Assembly (NCBI GenBank): GCA_037892935.1
Contig: JAYXKI010000012.1
Location: 434,001 to 498,000, forward strand
Length of the DNA: 64,000 nt
Direction: 5' to 3'
DNA from: Phlebopus portentosus
Taxonomy: Eukaryota; Basidiomycota; Agaricomycetes; Boletales; Boletinellaceae
Part shown: positions 34,075 through 45,037 of the stretch, piece by piece
Numbering within the stretch: the first letter of the stretch is position 1
Layout: each line of letters opens with the position of its first letter
Translations under genes and position numbers: made by a program
Notes under the pieces: generated by a model
Databases searched by the model: none
Seen by the model: only the letters and a program-made list of their open reading frames with translations
What the model was told of the DNA's origin: nothing

Positions 34075-35720
34075 ATGGTTCTCGACGCCAACCTCCTCAC
34101 TTGTGCAACCATGTTCCTCCTTAGGCATGCATAAGACCATCCCGAACGGATCTTTCTGTTTTGCAGGACGCCGAGTCAGTGGTGTCGAAGTTAGAAATAC
34201 TAGGACGAATCTACCGTACAACGTTGTTCTTCGAATTGTGTTGAGCCTGGAGGAGGATCAAGAGAAGGGACGAGGGTGTTGGCTGTATACAAAGACCGTG
34301 TTTCAACCAGCACTCTACTCCAAAGACAAAGTTTGGCACGTGGCGTCATCGAACTTCTTTATAAAGAGGTGGTCTTCGCAAGCAACAGGGCGTTCCTTGT
34401 ATTCTGTCATACATTAGAAAGGCGAAGGGATCTCCGTTAGCTGGTCCGATCCATATTCTTCTCTTATATATTTTGCACCGACGGAGCACGCAGAGAATTC
34501 GACTTCGATCCACCTCTGGCTCTTGACCGTGTGTACGAAATGTGTCCAAACATACAACCGCGCACAGGGGGCAGAATTATGTTTCTGAGCCACTTATATA
34601 GGAAAAAAAAGCCTGTGATTGGCAGATTTCCTTCAGACACTGATCGTGTTGCAAATAGAGTGCATTCAATCCGCGTCATATAGAACGACTGGACGTCAAT
34701 GAACTGACGCACCTCGAGTTCAAGCCACCCGGAGGGGATCTGAATTTGCTCGCTTCGGTGCTCTGTTTTCCTGTGCTCGAAGATGCTCGAAGACCTCACC
34801 GTCATGAACTAGTCATCGCAAAATTCTGCACGGGTTTATAACCGTGTATGCGATTTATGTTGCCTTATGAACTTTCATAATCAGTCATAAGCAATTATAA
34901 TTGCTTGTAAACTGACGTAATACTACATAATGCCATGCAGAATTTTGCGACGTATATGCCACACCTTAGCTCCTATAATCAAGTGCAGTGGCCGGAAACG
35001 CCATGAATAAGAAGGCTATGCCTCTTTTCGTGTTTCTCTCTGTTCGAAAACATATTTCTGCTGTTTCGAAGCTCCTCAGGAGCTGGATTACGTGTTCTCG
35101 AAATTGTGAACGAGACCTTTCTGCGTGACGGCGCGTGGTCCCGTATTGCGGCCGTCGGTACTTCTCTCGAAATATTTCCCTTCTCTCCTTACTACGCTCC
35201 TGACTGCGTATATGGACTCAACTTATTCATCCCAGCTTCGATGGTCGCACTATGCATCCCCGTCGACGTTTTCTACGCGGATTTGCCGCCGGAGTCCCCT
35301 GATTCCCTGGAACCTCTTATCAAACTCACCAGAAGCCCCAAACATCTTACAATAATAGAAACGCCTCTTTCGCGTTTCACGAGAGGCATCTACGAACCCA
35401 GTCTGCAAAGTGCGATCATGCGTCTTATCATGATGCATCAAATAGGGAGGGCCTGTCCGTATTTGAGAACCATCCACCTATGCGGAATGAAACCTGGACA
35501 AGGACGTCCTGTTCTAAGTGATCTAGAAGATTTGGATACCAAGAGCGGTATCAAGCTGGTAAATACATTCACTGTAAGTAAAGAAGATACCTGTGTTTTT
35601 TCTATTCAGCTCATCGATTTTCTCTTTCTTACATCAAGAATTGACGAGGACAATTATTCCAAGACGGCTCAGGAGAATAAACACTGTTTTACAGGACTGG
35701 ACCGTAGAATAATCCATTGA
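34075..35720 (+). pseudogene. F-box-like/LRR-like gene copy, U5
   Basis: Has ATG 34075 and the F-box-like part with extra bases (EVRNTRTNLPYNVVLRIV). The C-terminal half is open from 35106 through the position of the usual intron, which here is shortened to 36 nt and can be read through, to the stop at 35718-35720 (GLDRRIIH). The 139-bp TIR element at 34814-34952 breaks the middle. Probably degraded. Confidence 0.4.
34814..34952. mobile_element. 139-bp TIR element in the U5 F-box-like gene
   Basis: Same insert and site as 905-1043. Confidence 0.7.
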
Positions 35721-36720
35721 ATACCAATTCTGCCAATAGATTCGAGAGGGTATCTCTTGATTTCGCTCGGAGACCACTTGTCTATGTGAGAAGGCAACCA
35801 GGCAAGAACGAGTGTGCCAGAAAGCCATGCAAGAATCGACTACTCGAGAACGGGCCATCAAAAGGAGATAAGCGAGAGGACGCGCCTTTTACTTGCTCTA
35901 ATCTCACTTCCTGGATTGGCTAGATGCTGTACCTGAGAGAACTGGCTCGCGGATGTAATATAATGCTGCGTCTTTTAATTTTTACCTATCGCATTCCCTC
36001 ATCTGCATGAGGAGGATTTCTCTAGTGTATGAGGAAAGTATGCGACGGACGAGTCCTAATCAGAGAATGATGTGCTGAGCGTAAAGACCTACATCTAGGC
36101 AAAGGGTTTCCGCGTTCCGGTTCAAGTAACGGTGGCAGTGAGGGGGAAAAGGAAGGGGGGTTACGGTCGAAGTCAAAAACATACGTGACAGGTTCATTTC
36201 TGGACAGGGCTTTTACGTACTCAAAATAGTTGGAGACGAGCTTCCTTTCCTTGGAGTACCGGTCGACAGGAATCGGTTATTTACCATCGAGACAAATCAC
36301 GCCGGGAGAGAATCACGACGGACGGACGACGGTATACTGGTGTGGAGAGGATTGCCTATGAGTCACGATTGGCTCGGGAGATTACGCAAAGAAATGAGAC
36401 CAGTAAGGACATGTGAGACAAGTTGGAGGACACCAAGAGACGTCAGTTGGCTCTGAAAGAATATTTGCGAGAAATAGTCGACGTGTCAAGAAGAGTGCCC
36501 AAGCTGTACATCCCATCGCCAAGTTGCCCGCGGATTCTTGGGATACTGCCAACAGACTGTCTTGGCTCAAACGCAGTGTCCGACCACAAATGTGAAGGTC
36601 AGTAGTAGACTCGGAAGAACGCATTTAAGGGCACGCAGGTCCGAACGGTCGACCCACTTGCGGAACAGTACTTTCTTTCTGCGACCAGTCTTGGATTATA
36701 ACTGGCAAATAGCACTCTAA
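35721..36720 (+). other. Conserved segment of unknown function, U5
   Basis: Same blocks as in U1-U3 (MNTNSANRFERVSLDFARRP; MEDTKRRQLALKEYLREIVD), in broken frames. No family recognised. Confidence 0.35.
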
Positions 36721-37992
36721 GGCCTGGAGATCAGTATAAAGCGAACCCGTCGATCCATAAGTAGCCAAGTCAGTGCCAGGTAAAGACGATATCCTCAGAA
36801 CTTGAACCCTGAGTCCTCAGGCCGCAGGGATGGATCGGAAAACCTCCGAAGCATAACAGGCCACAGGAGACAACGGTCGTAAAGCTTACCTATCCATATC
36901 CCAATCACAGAGTACAATGCAAGCATTCATGTTTAACCAGAGTTTTTTGAACTCACCTGCATTCTTGTCAGTTGATCAGGAGAATAAATACAGGCAAATA
37001 CCAGTCCTTTGAACACCCAATACAAAACACCTGCACAGCTTACTGTGCACATCTTTCCCTCAATATAAATATATATAATGATAGTCCTACATGTCATCTA
37101 TATGCCTAATTATTTTCAAGATGAAAAATATCCGCAAAAAATAAATATGGACAGATGAAAAAGTAGAGAGAATGTCACAGAATACCACTCCTCTGAACAC
37201 CATGTGACATTACAAATCGGCAAGTCTCGCCTAATTGTGTAACAAATGCCGATCTTATTATGTAAATGAATCCTTTATTCAACTGTCACACTTTTTGCTT
37301 GTCCATCTTGTATTAATTTATTTTGTGCATGCTTTCCCATGAAAATTTGAGTGAAGACAGTTGAAATGCTGCATTATTGGATAGAGTGCTTAAAAGTACA
37401 ATTAAATGTAAAAAGATTGCTTGAGAACACTGTGTTTAGCCTTAGGTCTACCAACTATACCAAAAATTATTGACTATCTGATTTTTACAGCCCCGAAAAC
37501 TTGCTCATTTTCTTTGAAATTTTACACACATATCAAGTGATACATTAAGCACCTACCATAATTTTTTTGTGGTGAGAAATGAAGAGTTGAGTGAGGAAAT
37601 GTGAGGTGTTCAAAGGAACGGTAGTGTTTAAAGGACTGGTATTTGCCTGTATGAATAGTTGTAAGTATGAATCACTTGCATGAGGTTGGCAAAGAGGCCA
37701 GTGCAAACAGAATTTCATTGCTTCATAGTGATGGGATGATAATAAGGTTAGCCGATGAAAGAAATTGATAAATATGGAAGGACCACGTGGAGAGACGCGA
37801 CAAATCACGCTGTGACAAGCGTAGAATGAATTGAACTCGGCACCGCCACAACTTCAACTTGTTTTCGAGCCACGACCAGTCGCACCTGACTCACTGTCCT
37901 TTATCCTTTCAGAAAAGGAAAGTAGGCCACAACCAAGCGTATCATTTAAGTATGTTCTGTGCATTTCCTTTCCTTAACATATCTCTGCTAAC
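36721..37992 (+). promoter_or_regulatory. Upstream region of the U5 kinase, interrupted by a TIR element
   Basis: No gene. The usual leader region is displaced by the insert at 36991-37649; the last 340 bp before the ATG match the other copies. Confidence 0.4.
36991..37649. mobile_element. 659-bp TIR element with TA duplication
   Basis: AT-rich insert missing from the other units. Ends are inverted copies of CAGGCAAATACCAGTCCTTT, extending to about 26 bp with one mismatch. TA lies on both sides (36989-36990, 37650-37651). The CCTTTGAACAC motif recurs inside the right arm. No transposase frame, so non-autonomous, probably mobilised by a Tc1/mariner-type enzyme. Confidence 0.88.
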
Positions 37993-40903
37993 ATGTCCAC
38001 TTATCCACAGTCGACTTACTCGAAGCATCCTCTTATCGATCCTGCTACCGTCACTTCCACACCTCGTACGCGGCTGAGGGCTGACGATCTCAAGAAGAAC
38101 TGTGGCGAATACGACAAGAAGGCGAAACTCGAGACGGTCAACGATATAAACAAGGCTCTCGAAGGCGAACTGATGGACTCAATCCTGGAGGATGCTCCCA
38201 ATCTCATCGAGAAACGTTTCCCCGCAGTCTTATTTCAAAGACTGCGCGGCCAACATGGATCCATATCGCTTGCGAACGATCCCGACTTTCCAAACCACAA
38301 AGATCTAAAAGATTTTAATTCTGGATCAGGCCCCGTTGTCCAAGACGGTGGCTCCCATGTTCACGCTCCCTCCCAAGGACCCATCCCATCAGATCGAGAC
38401 GTATTTGATGGCCCGTCGATTCATGACACTGACTCTTCTAGACCTCATCCTTCCAACGAATCGGCTACCCCCCCAACTCCCTGTCCGATTCTGGACGAAA
38501 TCTTCACGGACATGACATCTGGGTCGGACAAGCTTTACGACTCCGTGCAGAAGAAGTGGCTCAGATGGCCTGAAACGAATAAACCAGGGAAGGAAGAGGT
38601 AGTCTGCAAGTTTCTGAATGAGATTCTTGCGAGGGCACGCAGATTCCTATATGGATCAGATCGGGGTCCTGAGGACAGCACAGAGTGGATTTTCAGTGCG
38701 AAGTACGCAAATGTTATGATGAAACTTGATGGAGTAGGTCGGAAGCCAGACATTGTACTCGTTCCCCGGGAAGACACTGAAGAGAAAGATCCGGGACCTT
38801 GGAGGGCGGTGCGTAGCGTCGGGGAACTGAGATCGACGGACTACCAGAACAACTTGCAGCTTGCCAAAGGAAGGCTTGCGCAGTATTCCCACCTCATGTA
38901 TGGAAGCCACGAGGGCCGACGCTTCACTCTCCTATTCAGTCTCATCGATGACAACATTGCCCTGTACAAGTACGACCGCTCGGGTGTCCTCATTTCCAAG
39001 GTATACAATGTCCATCATGCACCGATGACCTTCATGCGGATCATCGTTGGCCTAGCTCTAGGAGAAGACTATTTCCTTGGTTTCGATCCATCTTTCTTCA
39101 GCAGGGATGGGAAGGACTACGTCGAGCTCAATGATAAAGCGTACGAGATCGTCGAAGTGATCTACCGGCATTCGGTGATCCGGGGACGGGGATCCGTTGT
39201 ACTCCATGTCATAGATGAAGAAACCGGTGAAGATCTCGCTATAAAGGATCAATGGGTTGACACGGCGCGAGAGAAGAAAGAAGACTACTGGCTGAGACTT
39301 CTGGAGGCCCGCAACGCACAGAATGTTGCGAGACTCGTCGATCACCAGTTGGTCCGATTCGAGGTCGGCGGTGAGGGCATCGTGAATGATGATACTGCCT
39401 CTGACAGGGAAGACGTACCAGCGGAGCTGAAGGAAGGCATCGAAATACGCGAACACCGCAGAATTGGTGTAACACCATTCGGTGTGAATCTGAAGTATTT
39501 CAGATCCCTGAAGGAACTCGTTTCTGTATTCAGGGATTTTGCGGAAGGTATAAATTTGAAATATTGACACGACAACTTGCTTACTTTCAACGATTTAGGC
39601 ATACGATCCATCTACAAGACTGACGTTTTTCACCGTGACATTAGCCGACACAATTTGATCATAGCAAGAAAACCCGACGAGCCGATTGGAAAAGGCTACG
39701 TGATCGACTTGGACTGCGCTGCAAGTGTTAACCATCAACGATCTGGAGTAGCCGACCTGACTGTAGGTTCCGCTAGCTGCATCAAAGATAGTTTACTGAT
39801 GACACATGCAGGGAACAATACCGTTCATGGCTATTTCAATACTGAAGAACAACGGCTGCCCACACAAATACTATTACGAGATGGAGTCACTGTTCTATGC
39901 ACTTGTGTGGACATGCGTGACCGAGAATGGACCGAGACAAAATGGACGGCCTCCATACACATTCGATTTCAAGAAGTCTCCTGTAGCTTCTTGGTGTGGA
40001 CCAAAGATCGATGAGCTCGATGACGAAGCGACTGTCTACATGAGTATTGCTGGTGTCAAAACGTTGATGCTGACCGATTTCCAAAACTTCGAAGATCGAA
40101 TCGTTTCGCACATACCACCCTACTTCAAACCTATTCTCGAGATGCTGAGAAACTTACGACAGCTTCTTTTCCAGCCCAAGCATGGGATTCCTGTCCCAGA
40201 GGAGCTGATGCCGATATCCCAACGCAAGGATGTCGACAAAGTATTTCAGACATTCATCAGCATTTTCAACGAAGCTTTCGAACAGCTGGAATCAAGTAGT
40301 ACTGACCCGGAGAACCCCGTTTCTACGAATGACCTGCAGTCAGAAAAGGAAAACGATTTACAGCAGCCAACTATTGCAGAACCTGATGTGGTAGAGAGAG
40401 CTGCGAATCGACGACGTATGCATCATCGGAAACGACGCGAAACCCGTATTGCTGCGGCCAAGGCGAAACTTGCGGGGGCAGGCGGGGAAGGCGCGCTTCA
40501 TGGCGAGACAGAGGATCTGGACGCACAAAATGATCCTCAATCGCCCAGTCCGAGTCCGACGAAGGGATCAAATTCAATGCATCCACTCAGTCTCGACCTT
40601 TCCAGTCGGATCAGCTCACGCATCGCTGGTTCACATACCACGGTGTCTTCGCATACTGCAGTATCCCACACCGCAGTTTCTTGGAAAGCAACAAGTGTAG
40701 GAAATAATTCTGTCAGTGCACGTTCTCGCGGACCCGTGGGGACGCGATGCACTGGTGCACGACGTGGTAGTAGACGAGGTGCTGGCTCGCTGGGCGGCGG
40801 TTCTCGTGGCGTCGGCTCACGGGATACAAGTTCAGTTGGCGGTAAGCGTTCCGTTCCGGAGGGTGACCAGTCTCATTCGTCATCGAAGCGCCGCCGAGGG
40901 TAA
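37993..40903 (+). CDS. Fungal-type (FunK1) protein kinase, copy U5, 936 aa
   Basis: Exons 37993-39547, 39599-39762 and 39812-40903. Most divergent open copy: the N terminus has RTRLRADDLKKNCGEYDKK and HVHAPSQ, and the DFG-equivalent reads IDLDCA where the other copies have IDFDCA. HRDISRHN and GTIPFMA are intact. The variable block after the kinase core is of the IAGVKTLMLTDFQNFED / QPKHGIPVPEEL type shared with U4, and the tail has WKATSVGNNSV shared with U6. Likely functional. Confidence 0.9.
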
Positions 40904-41614
40904 TGGGTTCGAAGCGCATCTATCTCTAATTCCGGTACATCATACTCCCACTAGTGTTGACCATTTCTTTGCTTTGCCTGATCATAGTCTGTTATTATCT
41001 TTGCATTTGTTAGACATTTGTATATAACAACCTCATGTAATAGCCAACTGAATGCTTACGAACTTGCAATATATTCTTCTCTTGTCTTCTACAGAAACGA
41101 TCACAATATGGGCACGACTGTGGCGACAAGCCGTGCGGTGTCACTTACTTCTTCTCGTCACGACCGGCCATGCAGGATCGCGGGAGCCCAAATGGAAAGA
41201 AAAGTCAGTCGGAACTCGCGATGTCCACGACGGATACTGATCTGGCAGGTGCTTTTGATCTCATTGGAGAATAATTCTCAGATCATGTAGCCAGCGGAAA
41301 AGTATTTCTTGTGGATGACCCCACCTTATGTGAGTCGAGGAAGTGCTCGTCAGCTCAGGACGCGAACCTATGCACGTGACTTCGTGACATATCATCACTG
41401 TAAAAAAGGATGGATTAAACTCACTTTCGATAAAGACAGAAAAAAGCAACTCCAGAAATGAAAACAGTCCACAAGTAGTTGCTGCCATTATATTATAATG
41501 GCAGTTCTAGGACAGTCGCGATCATAGCTAAATTGGTGCAGGATACGAATGTTTTATTCTCCGCCGGAATTCGGACTCAACCTACCTCGAGTCATACATG
41601 AATGACTTGGTCCC
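40904..41614 (+). other. Spacer U5/U6
   Basis: Kinase 3' flank, the short conserved frame (ATG about 41220) and the junction with the inverted repeat at 41482-41504. No other gene seen. Confidence 0.35.
41482..41504. repeat. 23-bp palindrome at the unit junction
   Basis: Near-perfect inverted repeat with outer arms CTGCC and GGCAG, AT-rich inside. It lies in an insert of about 48 bp bordered by ACAGTC on both sides (41464-41469, 41512-41517) that U2-U5 lack. U1 has a changed copy near position 60. Confidence 0.7.
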
Positions 41615-42129
41615 ACGGTTCTCGACGCCAACCTTCTCACTTGTGCAACCATGTTGCTCTTTGGGAAGATATTGTCGTGCATAAGACCATCCCGAATGGA
41701 CCTTTCTGTTGTGCAGGACGCCGAGTCAGTGATTCTCGATGTTAGAACTAGGACGAAGCTACCGTACGACGTTGTTCTTCGAATCGTGTCGAGCCTGGAG
41801 GAGGATCAAGAGAAGGGACGACGGAGTTGGCTGTATACAAAGACCGTGTTTCAACCAGCACTCTAGTCCGGAGACAGAGTTTGTTTGGCACGTGACGTCG
41901 ATCGAACTTCTTTATAAAGAGGTGGTCTTCGCAAGCAACAGGGCGTTCCTTGTATTCTGTCATACATTAGAAATATTAGAAAGGCGAAGGGATCTCCGTT
42001 CGCCGGTCCGATCAATCTTCTTCTCTTACAGTATATATTTTGCACCGACGGAGCACGCAGAGAATTCGGCTTCGATCCACCTCTGGCCCTTGACCGTGTG
42101 TATGAAATGTGTCCAAACATACAACGGCG

Positions 42130-42263
42130 CACAGGGGGCAGAATTACGTTTCTGAGCCACTTATATAGGAAAAAAAAAGAACTGGAAAGCTCGAATCTGA
42201 TTGGCTGTATTCTAGTTCCGGATCAAAGTTTTCAGGTTCGGAAATAGGGTTTTGCCCCCTGTG
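42130..42263. mobile_element. 134-bp TIR element, complete copy
   Basis: Ends CACAGGGGGCA / TGCCCCCTGTG. U1, U2 and U5 keep only the left part (for example from 656): the right end and the following flank are lost, with a junction at ATTGGC/AGATTTCC. U3 and U4 lack it. Target duplication unclear. Confidence 0.7.
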
Positions 42264-42489
42264 ACCCCGTATTGTCAGTGCGCCTATCATTCCATCTTCA
42301 GATTTCCTTCAGACACTGATCGTGTTGCAAATAGAGTGCATTCAATCCGCGTCATATAGAACGACTGGACGTCAATGAACTGACGCACCTCGAGTTCAAG
42401 CCACCCGGAGGGGATCTGAATTTGCTCGCTTCGGTGCTCTGTTTTCCTGTGCTCGAAGATGCTCGAAGACCTCACCATCATGAACTAGT

Positions 42490-42628
42490 CATCGCAAAAT
42501 TCTGCACGGGTTTATAACCGTGTATGCGATTTATGTTGCCTTATGAACTTTCATAATCAGTCATAAGCAGTTATAATTGCTTGTAAACTGACGTAATACT
42601 ACATAATACCATGCAGAATTTTGCGACG
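42490..42628. mobile_element. 139-bp TIR element in the U6 F-box-like gene
   Basis: Same insert and site as 905-1043. Confidence 0.7.
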
Positions 42629-43392
42629 TATATGCCACACCTTAGCTCCTATAATCAAGTGCAGTGGCCGGAAACGCCATGAATAAGAAGGCTATGCCTC
42701 TTTTCGTGTTTCTCTCTGTTCGAAAACATATTTCTGCTGTTCCGAAGCTCCTCAGGAGCTGGATTACGTGTTCTCGAAATTGTGAACGGCACCTATCTGT
42801 GTGACGACGCGTGGTCCCGTATTGCGGCCGTCGGTACTTCTCTCGAAATGTTTCCCTTCTCTCCTTACTACGCTCCTGACTGCGTATATGGACTCAACTT
42901 ATTCATCCCAGCTTCGATGGTCGCACTATGCATCCCCGCCGACGTTTTCTACGCGGATTTACCGCCGGAGTCCCCTGATTCCCTTGAACCTCTTATCAAT
43001 ATCCCCAGAAGCCTCAAACATCTTTCAACGATAGAAATGCCTCTTTCGCTGCGTTTTCCGCAAGGTGCCTCCGAACTCGGCCTGCAGAGTGCGATCACGA
43101 GTCTTATCATGATGCATCAAATAGGGAGGGCCTGTCCGTATTTGAGAACCATCCACCTATGCGGAATGAAACCTGGACAAGGACGTCCTGTTCTAAGTGA
43201 TCTAGAAGAGCGGTATCAAGCTGGTAAATACATTCACTGTAAGTAAAGAAGATACCTGTAACCTGTGTTTTTTCTGTTCAGCTCATCGCTTTTATCTTTC
43301 TTACTCCTAGGATCGACGAGCACAATTATTCCAAGATGGTTCAGGAGAATAAACACTGCTTTACAGGACTGGACCGTAGAATAATCCATTGA

Positions 43393-44385
43393 ATACCAAT
43401 TCTGCCAATAGATTCGAGAGGGTATCTCTTGATTTCGCTCGGAGACCACTTGTCTATGTGAGAAGGCAACCAGGCGAGGACGAGTGTGCCAGAAAGCCAT
43501 GCAAGAATCGACTACTCGAGAACGGGCCATCAAAAGGAGATAAGCGAAAGGACGCGCCTTTTACTTGCTCTGATCTCACTTCCTGGATTGGCTAGATGCT
43601 GTACCTGAGAGAACTGGTTCGCGGATGTAATATAATTCTGCGTCTTTTTATTTTTACGTATCGCATACCCTCCTCTGCATGAGGAGGATTTCTCTAGTGT
43701 ATGAGGAAAGTATGCGACGGACGAGTCCTAATCAGAGAATGATGCGTTGAGCGTAAAAACCTATATCCAGGCAAAGGATTTCCGCGTTCCGGTTCAAGTA
43801 ACGGTGACAGTGAGGGGGAAAAAGGAAGGGGGGTTACGGTCGAAGTCAAAAACATACGTGACAGGTTCATTTCTGGACAGGGCTTTTACGTACTCAAAAT
43901 GATTGGAGACGAGCTTCCTTTCCTTGGAGTACCGGTCGACAGGAATCGGTTATTTACCATCGAGACAAATCACGCCGGGAGAGAATAACGACGGACGACG
44001 GTATACTGGTGTGGAGAGGATTGCCTATGAGTCACGATTGGCTCGGGAGATTACGCAAAGAAATGAGACCAGTAAGGACATGTGAGACAAGTTGGAGGAC
44101 ACCAAGAGACGTCAGTTGGCTCTGAAAGAATATTTGCGAGAAATAGTCGACGTGTCAAGGAGAGTGCCCAAGCTGTACATCCCATCGCCAAGTTTTCCGT
44201 GGATTCTTGGGATACTACCAACAGACTGTCTTGGCTCAAACGCAGTATCTGACCACAAATGTGAAGGTCAGTAGTAGACTCGGGTATTTATGGACACGCA
44301 CGGCCGAACTGACGACCCACTTGCGGGACAGTACTTTCTTTCTTCGATCAGTCTTGGATTATAACTGGCAAATAGCACTCTAAGG
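43393..44385 (+). other. Conserved segment of unknown function, U6
   Basis: Same middle segment as in the other units, frames broken. No family recognised. Confidence 0.35.
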
Positions 44386-44547
44386 CCTGGAGATCAGTAT
44401 AAAGCGAACCCGTCGATCCATAAGTAGCCAAGTCAGTGCCAGGTAAAGACGATATCCTCAGAACTTGAACTCTGAGTCCTCAGGCCGCAGGGGTGGATCG
44501 GAAAACCTCCGAAGCACAACAGGCCACAGGAGACAACGGTAGTAAAG

Positions 44548-44858
44548 TGTGACGAAGTAACCGTCACCATGCTTTCCTCCATAGGGTTCCGCAGCGTAAC
44601 GCAGACGTTACGCGCGGAACCATATGACTAAGTATCTTACCAATAGCTTATGTGAGCGCGACCCTATGCATTTAGTTAGCTTTAGTTTTCACGATTCCCC
44701 CATGTGTAGTTTAGTTTATATAGCTGGTAGATAGCAAATGTAAGAGGGATTCTTCCCTCTCGACTATCACTCTAATACTACGGTTAATCCAGTCAGTAAC
44801 GGTGTGATCTGAGTGCCAGAGGAATCTCTCGTGTGACCGAATCTTACCATTCGTCACA
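44548..44858 (+). repeat. 5' LTR of the gypsy element
   Basis: 311 bp, TG...CA ends. Contains a 37-bp hairpin at 44585-44621 with arms GGTTCCGC/GCGGAACC and inner arms GTAACG/CGTTAC. Confidence 0.95.
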
Positions 44859-45037
44859 TATTTTTGACTGTTCAACCGAACTGCTTCGTATTTGATCGCT
44901 ATCTTGGTAGTCGACGTTGTCGAGGAGCCTACAGGTCTGATCAACCTACTGGTACCCGCAATAGTTGACTTATTATCTAGAAAAACACAAAAATAGCTGA
45001 GTTTCACTGATTTTCATTTGTTCTGTGTTGTTTTTGA

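Larger units (their letters stand above)
33978..41517 (+). repeat. Tandem array unit U5
   Basis: 7540 bp; longer because of a 659-bp TIR element upstream of the kinase. Carries the 139-bp element in the F-box-like gene. Confidence 0.9.
41615..43392 (+). pseudogene. F-box-like/LRR-like gene copy, U6
   Basis: The putative ATG is ACG, as in U4. The F-box-like segment is readable (LPYDVVLRIVSSLEEDQ) and the frame 41739-42155 covers its C-terminal side. The C-terminal LRR-like part is open 42782-43246, but 12 nt of the DLDTKSG stretch are missing. Two TIR elements (42130-42263 and 42490-42628) lie inside. Broken copy. Confidence 0.42.

Noticed and set aside
12886..41517. CRISPR-like or satellite array from the regular repeats
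   Set aside because: The repeat unit is about 7 kb and contains genes; this is a tandem gene array in a eukaryote.
44859..44900. Classical tRNA 3'-end primer-binding site after the gypsy 5' LTR
   Set aside because: No TGG-starting complement was seen next to the LTR, so I did not annotate one.
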